Below are positions 35,901-41,752 of a stretch of 41,752 bases of DNA, in pieces (the first letter of the stretch is position 1; every line of letters starts with the position of its first letter). This stretch comes from Promethearchaeota archaeon (GTDB lineage: Archaea; Asgardarchaeota; Lokiarchaeia; Sigynarchaeales; SOKP01), in contig JAHLWT010000100.1 of NCBI GenBank assembly GCA_019057775.1, positions 1-41,752 on the forward strand, given 5' to 3'. A model generated the notes under the pieces. It had not been told where the DNA came from. It ran no database searches and saw only the letters and a list, made by a program, of their open reading frames with translations. A program made the translations under genes and the position numbers.

Positions 35901-38165
35901 AGTCTAGGAGTACTATTCTTCATCCTAATGCAATTTTATACCAATTATTCACTTTTCTCTTTATTGAATCAATATAGTCGAGAAAAGATTGAAGTTCTAA
36001 ATAAGTTGAGATCTCATGTAAAAAATATAATAGGTATAGGCTTCTATATCAATTTATCTCTTGTCCTGTTCCAAGCTCTAACCTTATTGAATGTTGGGCC
36101 TCTATTAATACTCTTTAGCCTTAGTATAATGGTTCACATTCTCATGATAATTGATACTTATATATTAAAATTTGTAGGAAAAGTTTCGATTCATCTTAGT
36201 TTACTTTCCTGGATTTTACTAATGGCATCTATGGCTATGTATTTAATTTATATTTTCAGTCTCTTCGATTTAATAAACTATTTCACTATTGCGCTCCTAA
36301 TCTTAATTGAAACCTGCCTTACTTTTAGAGCTGTTAAATATTTAAATCAGTTATTCTTCAAAGAAAAACACCCTACCTTCTTAGTGAAAGCCTCTTCATC
36401 TATAGTAATTTCTTTATACTTTGAAATAAGTTTATTAATTTATGGCTTGATGATCGAAATTGTAAAATTAAGAGTTTTCGAAAGCATCCTTGTATCTCAG
36501 CTAATCTTTTTTACTTTCACGCTCCTAGATATTTATGTTTTAAAGAAAATCAAGGATAATTATGCTCAATTAATCCATACCATAAGTTATTTTATTATTT
36601 CATTAATGGTATTTATAATTCTATCTCCCATAATGCTAAGTTTATCACTATTTTTATTCATATTGATGCAATTTTATACCAATTATTCACTTTTTACAAC
36701 GCTGAACCAGTTTAATCCAAATAAAATAGAATATTATAAAAAGAAAAAATTACTCATCATCCAAGTTATAGGAATTTGCTTCTATGTAAATTTATTATTT
36801 CTATTAACCCAAACACTAATATTTTTTAATACTGGACTCCAATTACTGTTGTTGACTTTAAGCTTGATGGCTCACTTCCTAATGATAGCTGATGAGTACT
36901 TACTGAAGTTCATGAAAAATCTTTCAAAATATTTTAAAGTATCTTCTTGGATTTTCTTTATGATTTTCACAACAACCTATCTGATAAGACTATATGTAAT
37001 TTACTTTATTGATTATTTACTAACATCCATACCCCTTATCGTCCTTTTATTAATACTTGAGACCGTGTACTTGTTTAAGCAGTTAGTGATATGGGAATTT
37101 GTTATTTCAAACAAGATGAGGATTAGATCCTACCTTATACTCACATTATATTTGAATTTTGGTACATGGCCGTTTTATTATATTACCTTTACCCTCTTAC
37201 CAGTGCTTAATTTATTATTATTAACCCTTTCACTAATCATCTTCTTTATCTTAACATATGTTGATAAATTTGTTGGAGCTTTAAAAGAAAAATCATTAGC
37301 TACTCTAAGTAAAACACTATTCCTTATAATTGGAATCCTACTCTCAATTGATGTTTACTTACTCTTAGACTTTGTTCCAAACGCCAATATATTCTTTAAG
37401 TTAAATATATCGTTCTTAATCTTCGTAGTTTTTTCTGGAATAATTGTGAAACCATTTAAGAAACATTCATTTATCGCTTTCTTTTACTGGGCGGCTATAT
37501 TTTCGTTACTAAGTTCCCTAATCCTTGTTTTATCATCAGACCCTATATTAAGCGGAGGATTGCTTTTTATTACAATTCTTATATATCCTTTTATATTTCT
37601 ATTAGAGGAACTAAGAGAACTTTTCAACAAATTCATTGACGCTCTTATCAAGTTCTTCAGATTAATTAAACAATCGATAATAAACAGTTTCAAAATATTA
37701 TTTAGATTCTTAAGAACTCATTATAGATTTATGTGGAAGTTGTTTAGCGCTTTTATAGCAATCCTATCTGGAATTCTTTTATCCGAATTGGTTTTTAGTT
37801 TTTTAAACTGGTATCATTCCATTTTACTAGTATTGGCGCTTTTTGGATTCTTGTATTTAATTCTACCTGCTGAAGATTCAACTGATGCAGATGTAATTTT
37901 TAAAAGAAGAATATTGCGTCTCTCTCTCGGCTGGGGAAGTTTAATAGGAATATTATTCATCATGATAACCATTGAATGGTATATTTTCACAATTTTCATA
38001 TCAATCGCCGTTGTCGGTACTATAGTTTTAGTATATCTCAGTAGAAAGGAAGAGAGGGAGAAAATCTCTATCAAATGGAGATTCTATACGCTCCTGTCTC
38101 TCTTTCTTTTATTGATAATATCTGGTGTTATGCTAACAATACAGCTTATAACAATTACTCTTTAG
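26901..38165 (+). CDS. Giant polytopic membrane protein (3754 aa) with internal repeats
   Basis: This is one uninterrupted frame of 11.3 kb. Almost the whole protein is made of 18-25-residue hydrophobic segments (Phe, Ile, Leu, Ser, Tyr) separated by short Lys/Arg loops, so many dozens of membrane spans, probably around a hundred, are expected. No soluble catalytic domain or known motif was recognised. An acidic loop (EEPEEPEE) lies near residue 315. A 252-aa tandem pair starts with LLFP near residues 554 and 806. A second repeat block covers residues about 2394-3410. The C-terminal 190 residues (amphipathic LLEELRELF helix, an acidic PAEDSTDADV linker, final EKISIKWRF segment) recur in the truncated paralog downstream. 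Function unknown; a scaffold, channel or envelope role is guesswork. Confidence 0.85.
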   Translation: MKSENYNSSDEGLKKATELLQKVWWFLFLLVIAPLAVSFAGFWIFVYIPGGIFIQSSLTIITYMFALLFFYKAFDKYRKKPFFLNKENNLTARVHIIFLISILSFIGAPIFTLLSKNSVSFALLPFISFAVLYNIVYYYYSFQPVDLYNETEQELKHGINLESIIKQPNNFVIGINYVSHIIFLYITHLTDLYWFFPLITNLILYFITYANAAKYSKRIKESIGENKPFLNDLTQYKRSFVISITSLIFILFIQLPFVFMAFSGKQFSWLEVLNGSFLSVIFILFFVKTVFYINYHYSIAFDRIKDIQKNEEPEEPEEKISLVGVKYQKYSAFSSGVLIGLITFFCFSINSPWLILTILPFIFIFSYLEQKANICPKRYNKYILLLNSAVILAAISFGLLAEVFLNIQFIIFLLSSYFILQIFVRTDYFKKENIIVIQNILAIASFTLIIYSFFGYTSFNNIIIFEFALFAPDSLTILISNFLIHGILISIISLISSYILYSRFLYSKRSKSFRISLFGHILLLELFIYILIALRTAFMIQGAILFRVLVISSLLFPIITILFVFINYLLGVFSQKHFITLCYYLFWALICDLFLSVLLISLNSFVILTLDFLFLSFFSQFILKFGFKLEKVKESTFNRFVKINSYFKIIELYVMCFSLFFSFAFVNLMIYDNITLSSYFTLLIITLSINVLSKLGHIFSDSIAIRMNLISLFFSAGLACYYSIVYTLNSFYVFLIPFLSFFAILYIPLYYLFKKKIYEEMAYRGMMIDCVLLAILVTLLPTIGGLQLYLLELPIDFLLLIDFTLLLFPIICLILVFMNYILQVYSQKNSLIVSYYLFWVLIVDIFLAIFLLNLNNYIILSLDFLFLSIFSQLNLKFGLKLEKVRDSITKRYFKINSYIITIELFSLFFFFFYSIVFPFFKSIVLVNIAIYLSIAFSAYFSLLIMTVLVNLLSKNEILFSKSIAIKINLGALLYSAGLAFYYSFLFTLYTFSEKTYFVFLIPFLWLFAILFLPIIYMLKRRISEKIDHYFRVRGSVINRVLIINYILFTFFITLIPTVVSLELYRIDFLTDIDIVSVINYTLFILFGIITITYYLLKKFKKKEKYKTGIIKSQILIEVLLTVTTAFYYIFILLYVALNELLFPLIAALIAASCFFYVPSIISYKKKYFNENIVKKFILGNSILLSGLVILIPSIFGLELMQLGLTIDWILIFAISLVIFFGDLRFLRHITKSYNLLEKRIKFLKLMEVFTWFLISILTALYIFSNFLVDLSLSSALLIFFVLNLYTSKLLYEYAKEWRFNVYLREIVFYGIIFSFAFLIISSIQFSNVLNLLPQELYSLNILLNLGFLFLLALLLIRYISSLVKIEFIKIKNGIEVFSWIIFKITFCLFISIGFSNSILRIIVIYLLLFAFLSPVTLSYFRSLTIFSEEIQLILKKIILGLFIVSILVLYSEFFYNNTVNISFFNNYRIFQIPFIFSNLFVYLYFCLLRYNSALENDSSMYLYRFYLSSFILFLSLLYIDPILSIVLILFPLILILSRRSFFLVLRFLSYLLLSYIMFVDIIIIGNRFKPLIAFNLNLLGFFVCIYLLSLTTVLLFSVWLNYRRNNNLEKFSLYTAISSLSFVFLYSYTPILILYNITIPLFIFLFLIAIYFYRHNNEIYKWFIKPCVLLLIFDFVSLISYSFLFIQPTFKSFNPILTLTLSLSITGFSFIFLYNKAPVRFRKTSFYFVLIAIVFSFPIFLYFFIISSFSIPFSDPIPVITAINVGVFLFYLSLGIYQWRISWTIWKSGWYAWMILPFANFLIIYQNLRGIDPLKNSLNFFGIPITGSSIFAIIICSLFFLPVLYTKIKKHFFKIIFLVWGESLFLLYWISHNLFVNNSFLGNLSFVLFAFILLMPLLIKLKFWTIVSVFWLILTGINISFLYFYLDFIEIPFEISISINVLVIGLLLIVYSFFPKIRSVGIILITSYVIFITGIFLTIYFILNLIGLDPIFSINFSLIAIGFSLFSSKPLKLSLKIFDQFLSWILIINFSWLTYNTFNLLPRIGITPFFLSVTVFGGLFYIFNQYKMRFRINKANSFLIMVIGASSSITSLTSILLNPTPLILISIFSGSFIVFYYFFLTEYRYILWFLIPIPIALSILNSIILFEIIKTLWFLAFSLIYLTSFQILINIFKNIGREVPQERRNSILMLFDDKNQLKKFNLTCFLLNSIILSIFISYIIPLLIDQFLFSHLITVYQILNFLIICPLFILFSLKYIEKSKIDLKIKNLLLYFNKLSFGIYLLISIALAFNILLFVVYISFDLITVVFIFLLTVSGVIFFESFIIDRRILYYLINSTRDKFIFWSYLAFSNTISIFFYSIHLNIFFLVFSLSLLNLISLYFLSYLNISEQKIFTMRLILVYNLFIWGSFYLGSLISDGLTLIFKDLRGIPYFTLLFQNSFLILYILSYFLVKVDKKLKSSIEIILFTLFQGFLAINWVYIFTLFDVLNFFMIDLLLLIETCLFFRTFKYLNTISFEVKYPKFLTQSFSLLALLFYFETSLLIYFLLIELIGVFESILVSQLVFFVFTLLDIYLIRKIEKGYAQLIHTASFFVISLMTLFTLNQYVVVYQMLLSLEIFIFALMQFYTNHSFFTALNQFNQDKVEIKIIYKVETLNKLKDSFIHILGTWFYLNISFILLQALTLLNVDPQLIILSLSIIIHILMIIDTNFMKFLGKYAKYIKVISWASTMISTTTFIIVIFYTYFIGYLNTTIPLILFLLTIETVYLFKLLEFWQFVISNKQRIRLILIYNLFIWGSFYLGSIISNGIMILFNQLRGIPYIFLLFQNFTLLLFVLSYFLVKIDKKLKSSIEIILFALFQGFFAINWITIFLVFKVLNLFPIVLIVLFETIFFFGTAKYLNIISFEAKYPKFLSQIFSVLTLLLYLETSLLMYGLMIEIVKLRVFESILVSQLILFGFTLLEMYSVKKIKRKFAQLIHTVSYFVVSLMIFLILNQYIVQNPILLSLGVLFFILMQFYTNYSLFSLLNQYSREKIEVLNKLRSHVKNIIGIGFYINLSLVLFQALTLLNVGPLLILFSLSIMVHILMIIDTYILKFVGKVSIHLSLLSWILLMASMAMYLIYIFSLFDLINYFTIALLILIETCLTFRAVKYLNQLFFKEKHPTFLVKASSSIVISLYFEISLLIYGLMIEIVKLRVFESILVSQLIFFTFTLLDIYVLKKIKDNYAQLIHTISYFIISLMVFIILSPIMLSLSLFLFILMQFYTNYSLFTTLNQFNPNKIEYYKKKKLLIIQVIGICFYVNLLFLLTQTLIFFNTGLQLLLLTLSLMAHFLMIADEYLLKFMKNLSKYFKVSSWIFFMIFTTTYLIRLYVIYFIDYLLTSIPLIVLLLILETVYLFKQLVIWEFVISNKMRIRSYLILTLYLNFGTWPFYYITFTLLPVLNLLLLTLSLIIFFILTYVDKFVGALKEKSLATLSKTLFLIIGILLSIDVYLLLDFVPNANIFFKLNISFLIFVVFSGIIVKPFKKHSFIAFFYWAAIFSLLSSLILVLSSDPILSGGLLFITILIYPFIFLLEELRELFNKFIDALIKFFRLIKQSIINSFKILFRFLRTHYRFMWKLFSAFIAILSGILLSELVFSFLNWYHSILLVLALFGFLYLILPAEDSTDADVIFKRRILRLSLGWGSLIGILFIMITIEWYIFTIFISIAVVGTIVLVYLSRKEEREKISIKWRFYTLLSLFLLLIISGVMLTIQLITITL
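28560..30150 (+). repeat. Tandem 756-bp repeat pair inside the giant gene
   Basis: The LLFPI start occurs at 28560 and 29316, exactly 756 nt (252 aa) apart. Shared blocks include NYLLGVFSQK/NYILQVYSQK, YYLFWAL/YYLFWVL, LDFLFLS-x-FSQ, LKFG-x-KLEKV, KINSY, SIAI+-x-NL, SAGLA-x-YYS and FLIPFL. A partial third copy of the second half follows to about 30580. Confidence 0.8.
34081..37150 (+). repeat. Second internal repeat block, three to four copies, with a 54-nt identical stretch
   Basis: Unit landmarks are RLIL(V/I)YNLFIWGSFYLGS, LRGIPY, DKKLKSSIEIILF, ETSLL, FESILVSQL, QLIHT and LMQFYTN. Copy 1 starts about 34081 and copy 2 about 35242 (period 1161 nt at LRGIPY). Copy 3 has the later landmarks 756 nt after copy 2, with a shortened first part. 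A fourth start (MRIRSYLILTLYLNFGTWPF) is at about 37120. Bases 35691-35744 and 36447-36500 are identical over 54 nt. Confidence 0.8.
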
Positions 38166-38341
38166 GCATTCACTGAAATTTAAGGGGTTCCTTATTTATA
38201 CATTTAATAGGGAATCTAGGTTTGAAGACGAAGTAACTTAATAAATTTCATTTTTACTGAAAAAGAATTTCTGATTTGACCCTTATTCAAAAACATCTAA
38301 AAATTAATACAGATATTTGAATATCGTTTACGAAAAGTTAT

Positions 38342-38387
38342 AAAATTTATATAGATGTTAAAATGAACTATTAAATGTTAATCTAAA
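38342..38387 (+). promoter_or_regulatory. Promoter-like block, copy 1
   Basis: A 46-nt block with TTTATATAGATG, then TTAAAATGA and TTAATCTAAA, about 87 percent identical to 39264-39310 in front of the solute-binding protein gene. It lies about 190 nt upstream of the ATG of the truncated paralog, a spacing that suits a promoter whose original downstream gene has lost its 5' part. Confidence 0.5.
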
Positions 38388-38478
38388 TTCAATAACTATT
38401 CCTCTTTTATTACACCAGTTTTTATTTAATCAGATAATAATAGTCTATCAGATGATAATAGAAGAATACTGAAATAAT

Positions 38479-38578
38479 ATCTCCGAAAAGCTGTTAGATT
38501 TTTTTCATTTCTAACATTTGGAGGTTTTTTTTTCATCTTTCGCTGTCTTATGTTATTAGTGGAGTTGCGCTCAGTTTA
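38479..38578 (+). pseudogene. Remnant coding sequence upstream of the truncated paralog's ATG
   Basis: In the frame of the downstream ORF, translation continues upstream through hydrophobic sequence (FFFHLSLSYVISGVALSL) that aligns with the giant protein just before its LLEELREL helix, back to an in-frame TAA at about 38476. No ATG, GTG or TTG opens this part. The 413-bp gap (38166-38578) otherwise has the promoter-like block and a short direct repeat (38431-38443, 38449-38461). Confidence 0.5.
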
Positions 38579-39172
38579 ATGGTATTGGTTTATCCCTTAG
38601 TATTTCTCTTGGAAGAGCTACGCGAACTTTTCAGTAAAATTTTGGATAAGTTGATAGTGTACTATAGAAAATTTAGAATTTTAATGAAAAACATAATCTT
38701 GAAAATAATTAATTTTATCAAGACCCATGCAAAACATATCTGGTTAATTACATGTGTATTCATCCCCATTTTTACTGGTATACTTTTTTCAGAAGTCTTT
38801 TTAAACCTACTGAACCCGATCCATGCAACTCTCATAATGTTTCCGATATTTGGTTTACTTTTCTCAGTTACTCCTGCTGATAAAACTGAAGATGTCGATG
38901 TTATGTTTAAACGGCGAATGTTGCGTTTGATCATTGGTTGGGGGAGTGTTATTGGTGTTTTATTTGGAATTATTCCTCCGTTATGGTATATTTTCACTAC
39001 TTGGATTTCAATATGGATTTTAGGAGCAGTGTTATTACCATACATTAGTTTTAAGGAAAAAAGGGAAAAAATATCTATTAAGTGGAGGTTTTATACTCTT
39101 ATCATATTAATCACTACACTAGTGTTATTTGGAGTATTATTTGGAATCCAGATTTATTTAAATGCATCTTAA
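38579..39172 (+). CDS. Truncated paralog of the giant protein's C-terminus
   Basis: This 197-aa protein has about five membrane segments. It aligns end to end with the last 190 residues of the giant protein: LLEELRELFSK against LLEELRELFNK, PADKTEDVDVMFKRRMLRL against PAEDSTDADVIFKRRILRL, WGS-x-IG, and EKISIKWRFYTL in both. Homology extends upstream of the ATG, so this is the C-terminal remnant of a second giant gene, or a duplication that captured only the end. The frame is still open and the start plausible, so a short product may be made. No ribosome-binding site is obvious. Confidence 0.7.
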   Translation: MVLVYPLVFLLEELRELFSKILDKLIVYYRKFRILMKNIILKIINFIKTHAKHIWLITCVFIPIFTGILFSEVFLNLLNPIHATLIMFPIFGLLFSVTPADKTEDVDVMFKRRMLRLIIGWGSVIGVLFGIIPPLWYIFTTWISIWILGAVLLPYISFKEKREKISIKWRFYTLIILITTLVLFGVLFGIQIYLNAS

Positions 39173-39263
39173 TAAGATATGTAAAAAATCACTAATTTTA
39201 TTTTTATTTGATAATTTCTTCCATTTCTTAAAATTCCTTATTAATTATATAGGCAAAAAGGTG

Positions 39264-39310
39264 AAAACTTTATATATATGTTAAAATGATTTAGTAAATA
39301 TTAATCTAAA
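39264..39310 (+). promoter_or_regulatory. Promoter-like block, copy 2, before the solute-binding protein gene
   Basis: AAAACTTTATATATATG provides a strong TATA box about 70 nt before the ATG at 39346. The following bases (TTAAAATGA and TTAATCTAAA) match the copy at 38342-38387. GTGA at 39331-39334 may be the ribosome-binding site. Confidence 0.55.
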
Positions 39311-39345
39311 TAAAAATAAAATAAAATAAAAAAGTGATTTAATTA

Positions 39346-40719
39346 ATGAATAAAAGAATTATAGCTATAGTTCTAATTGTAGTAATTGGCGTTGGCATTG
39401 GAATAGGTGCATGGGTTTTCCTTTCAACACCAACCGCTGCATTTAAATACCCTGGTGCTCCAAGTAGCAGACCTAATGTTATTAAAATTGGAGTTGCGGG
39501 TGATAGAGGAGAAATAACAGGTGATGGAGCCTATCAAGGTGCCTATTTTGCTGCAAAGGAAATAAATGAAGCTGGTGGTGTTGATGTTGATGGTACAGCA
39601 TATTATGTTGGAATTACCATGGAGGATACTGATGAAGGTAATCCTCAACTTGTAACATCGAGAGGTGTCGATGCTGCAAGAAGACTTATATACAATAAAG
39701 AAGTTGATTATGCTTTGGGAGGCTTTAGAACAGAAGCAGTATTAGCCTATGTGGAAGAATTTATGGATGCGGAAATGCTTTTTATTGGTGTAGGCGCAGC
39801 AACTGATGAACTCTGTCAAAATGTTATAGACGACTACGAGACGTATAAATATTTCTGGAGATACATGCCAATCAATTCGACTTCATTAGGAGGACAAATA
39901 ATAGGAACAATAATCGGTTTCATTTTGACAATGAATGCAACCTATCCGAACGAAGTTGTAAGAACGGTTGGAGTCATAGCTGAAGATTTAACGTGGACTG
40001 CAGGAATGCAAGCTGCTATACCAGCCTACTTACCCTCGTATACAAGTGGTTATATTGAAGTTTTGCCCGTAGTAGCATATGATATTACTCTTAGTGCAAC
40101 AGATATGAATACATACTTAGCCCAATTTGAAGCTGATGGAGTTGATGTCTTAATCCCTGTTATTTCCGCACAAGGTGGAATTCTGATGATGCAGCAATAT
40201 GCTCTTAACCAATATGAGTATCTCATATTTGGCATTGATGTTCAGTCGCAATTAGATACATATTGGGATGCAAGTAATGGAGATTGCGCATATGAAACAA
40301 TAATGCAAACATTACATGAAACCCCAAAAACACCAACGTCTCTTGCATTTTGGGCTGCTTTTAAAGAAGAATTCGGCCATGATCCACTTTACACTGCAGT
40401 TGGGGCTTATGAAGCTGTAGAAGGAATTAAAAACGCTATTGAAGCAACTGATTCATTGGATACTTTAGATATTATTGCGCATATGGAAACCTGGACAAAA
40501 GATAATGCCGCTCGACCAATTGGTGTTGCTGGAGAAGCTGCTTGGTGGCCCAGCTCTCATGATCTTGTCGCAGGTTATCCGTATGGATATACGTTGTGGT
40601 GTCAATGGCAACCCGATGGAACTAAATCGGTAATTTCCCCTTATGGCGCCCTTTATCCCGCGAGTCTTATTACCGGAACATATACTGTCGCACCATGGGT
40701 TGACGCAGCATGGTCTTAA
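39346..40719 (+). CDS. ABC-type solute-binding protein, Leu/Ile/Val-BP-like (periplasmic-binding type 1 fold)
   Basis: 457 aa. Residues 4-26 are a hydrophobic N-terminal anchor with basic MNKR before it and no lipobox Cys, so the protein is probably membrane-anchored and faces outside. The body matches the branched-chain amino-acid-binding family: IKIGVAGDRGEITGDGAYQGAYFAAKEINEAGG, the start typical of Peripla_BP_6, then LGGFRTEAVLA and a second lobe ending in PLYTAVGAYEAVEGIKNAIE. The ligand is unknown. GTGA about 12 nt before the ATG and a strong TATA box suggest good expression; its codons look richer in GCN/GGN than those of its neighbours. No permease or ATPase is visible; a transposon occupies the region downstream. 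Confidence 0.9.
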   Translation: MNKRIIAIVLIVVIGVGIGIGAWVFLSTPTAAFKYPGAPSSRPNVIKIGVAGDRGEITGDGAYQGAYFAAKEINEAGGVDVDGTAYYVGITMEDTDEGNPQLVTSRGVDAARRLIYNKEVDYALGGFRTEAVLAYVEEFMDAEMLFIGVGAATDELCQNVIDDYETYKYFWRYMPINSTSLGGQIIGTIIGFILTMNATYPNEVVRTVGVIAEDLTWTAGMQAAIPAYLPSYTSGYIEVLPVVAYDITLSATDMNTYLAQFEADGVDVLIPVISAQGGILMMQQYALNQYEYLIFGIDVQSQLDTYWDASNGDCAYETIMQTLHETPKTPTSLAFWAAFKEEFGHDPLYTAVGAYEAVEGIKNAIEATDSLDTLDIIAHMETWTKDNAARPIGVAGEAAWWPSSHDLVAGYPYGYTLWCQWQPDGTKSVISPYGALYPASLITGTYTVAPWVDAAWS

Positions 40720-40783
40720 GTTATTGAACGAATTTAATTATTAAAAAAAACTTTTTTTTTTATTTCTTAATTATTGTGTTAGT

Positions 40784-40836
40784 AATACTAATTTTTTGTC
40801 ACGAATCAATACTAATTTTTTGTCACATTTTGTCAC
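40784..40836. repeat. 19-bp direct repeats at the transposon end
   Basis: Two perfect 19-bp copies spaced 24 bp apart start to start, followed by a 9-bp third copy of the TTTTGTCAC core. Candidate transposase-binding sites. Confidence 0.75.
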
Positions 40837-40917
40837 TAAAATCATGATTTTACCTGATATTTTTCTGTTAATAATGAACTTAATAAAAAATAAAAAATTA
40901 ATTATTTTCATTAAATC

Positions 40918-41752
40918 TTATAGATTCAATGTTTTAATCAATATACCGTTGAGGTATACCAAGAGCTTACGCCCACCGTCAGTCTCTTGGACCTCTACGG
41001 TCTTATTCGCCAGTTTGTAATCAATCGAATAAGTCTTTTCTTTATAAGCGATGGTGCCATTTTTTCTTATTTTTCGCTTGCTTTTAACTGTTTTCTCGGG
41101 TTTAATTATAGCCCCATATGGATGGGTGGCAATCAAGTTCTCTTTGAAGTAAATCTCTATTTTATCCTCGTATTCGATCACGTCAACTTTTGATCCAGAA
41201 TATCCTGGAGGTACGCTGAATAATTGCGATTTATAATGGATTTCATTGTATTTATTGACCTTTCTTTGTGCCAACTCGTGTAACCAACGGTTCCAATTCA
41301 CTTTCGCCTGAAGGGGCCTAAAGATGCGTTCTTCAGTTTCAAAAAAAATCTTCGCAGGTGGACACTTATTAGGTAGATTTCGATGCGATTTCTCGGTATT
41401 GTACCATTTGACCCATTCTTCAAGCATTCGATTCAAATCGGCTAATGTGCATTCAGGATTGTTTTTAATATAAAATCGGGCTTCAATAAGAAACATCTGA
41501 TTTACGGTTTTAAACCATCTTTCCAACTTTCCCTTAGTCTGCGGGTGATAAGGGCGGGCAAAAATGGGCTTGATACCGAGAGATTTTAACAGTCTCGAAT
41601 ATTTTGTTGCTAGCTCCCCAAGTATATTTTTAAATTGAGCACCATTATCGGCAAGAATTTCATTTGGTCTCCCGCATGCCAGGACGGCATCTCGAACGAT
41701 TGTAATCACATTAGGAGCTGTTTGGTCCTTAAAATATCGAGCTACCATGACG
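40918..41752 (-). CDS. IS481-family DDE transposase, partial (5' end outside window)
   Basis: The visible 277 or so residues hold the second catalytic Asp (EILADNGAQF) and the Glu (TKGKLERWF) of the retroviral-integrase-like DDE core. Then come the HPQ-x-KG-x-LER signature, VKWYNTEKSHRNL, and a C-terminal Mu-type beta-barrel (GTIAYKEKTYSIDYKLANKTVEV). The frame stays open to the window edge, so the first Asp and the helix-turn-helix N-terminus lie beyond it. The core looks intact, so the element may be active. It points toward the solute-binding protein gene and ends 198 bp from it. Confidence 0.88.
   Translation of the reverse strand, partial: VMVARYFKDQTAPNVITIVRDAVLACGRPNEILADNGAQFKNILGELATKYSRLLKSLGIKPIFARPYHPQTKGKLERWFKTVNQMFLIEARFYIKNNPECTLADLNRMLEEWVKWYNTEKSHRNLPNKCPPAKIFFETEERIFRPLQAKVNWNRWLHELAQRKVNKYNEIHYKSQLFSVPPGYSGSKVDVIEYEDKIEIYFKENLIATHPYGAIIKPEKTVKSKRKIRKNGTIAYKEKTYSIDYKLANKTVEVQETDGGRKLLVYLNGILIKTLNL

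Larger units (their letters stand above)
40776..41752 (-). mobile_element. IS481-like transposon, one end and partial transposase
   Basis: A minus-strand DDE transposase with a Mu-type C-terminal beta-barrel is followed by an end region carrying two identical 19-bp direct repeats (AATACTAATTTTTTGTCAC at 40784-40802 and 40808-40826) and a third TTTTGTCAC at 40828-40836. Repeated transposase-binding sites are usual at such ends. The outer boundary is probably near the TGTGTTAG at 40776. The other end is outside the window. Confidence 0.7.

Noticed and set aside
34238..38074. Minus-strand ORFs inside the giant gene
   Set aside because: They mirror its Lys-rich loops and hydrophobic codons in antisense, have no ribosome-binding sites and are short.
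38579..39172. Independent unrelated membrane gene
   Set aside because: It aligns throughout with the end of the giant protein, and homology runs upstream of its start.
40784..40836. CRISPR-like short direct repeats
   Set aside because: Only two full copies with a 5-bp spacer and no cas genes. They fit a transposon end.

Overview
The window is visibly AT-rich and archaeal. The evidence is a family-B DNA polymerase with an intact exonuclease, a tetraether-lipid-synthase-type radical SAM enzyme, a tRNA-Thr with U73, no encoded CCA and bulge-helix-bulge introns, TATA/BRE-like promoters and GGTGA-type ribosome-binding sites. The gene mix and style suggest an Asgard (Promethearchaeota, Loki-like) archaeon. 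That placement is inference; no rRNA is present.

Layout. 1-3300: an acidic-tailed hypothetical gene, a TTG-start small gene divergent from a TetR regulator (a perfect 14-bp palindrome lies between them), and a SAP/SWIM-finger protein. 3500-7230: nicotinate phosphoribosyltransferase, then the radical SAM tetraether-synthase-like gene abutting a 95-aa helical gene. 7230-7970: a gap with a likely 40-aa membrane-protein transcription unit on the minus strand (TATA, ORF, hairpin plus T6). 7970-13900: MFS transporter, polyprenol/dolichol-kinase-like membrane protein, PolB and a small conserved-looking gene. 14041-14203: a tRNA-Thr(TGT) interrupted by three introns. 14276-18624: a phosphate module of AlkP-superfamily hydrolase, PhoU-like (DUF47) protein, PiT permease and a second PhoU-like protein.

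18790-21400: a minus-strand pair of Fe-S protein (winged-helix N-terminus, two ferredoxin motifs) and FAD oxidoreductase. 21600-26600: small ORF, MFS transporter, class I/II aminotransferase, a small gene with a strong ribosome-binding site but no ATG/GTG/TTG, and a GH4 glycosidase. 26901-38165: one 3754-aa polytopic membrane protein with internal repeats. 38480-39172: a 5'-truncated paralog of its C-terminus. 39346-40719: an anchored ABC-type solute-binding protein. The window ends inside an IS481-like DDE transposon (about 40776 to beyond 41752).

The most unusual items are the three-intron tRNA, whose BHB motifs can be drawn base by base, and the giant repeat-built membrane protein with its truncated paralog and a duplicated promoter block shared with the solute-binding protein gene. 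The phosphate genes and the Fe-S/FAD pair look like working units. Most other genes stand alone with their own promoters. No CRISPR array, rRNA or replication origin was seen.
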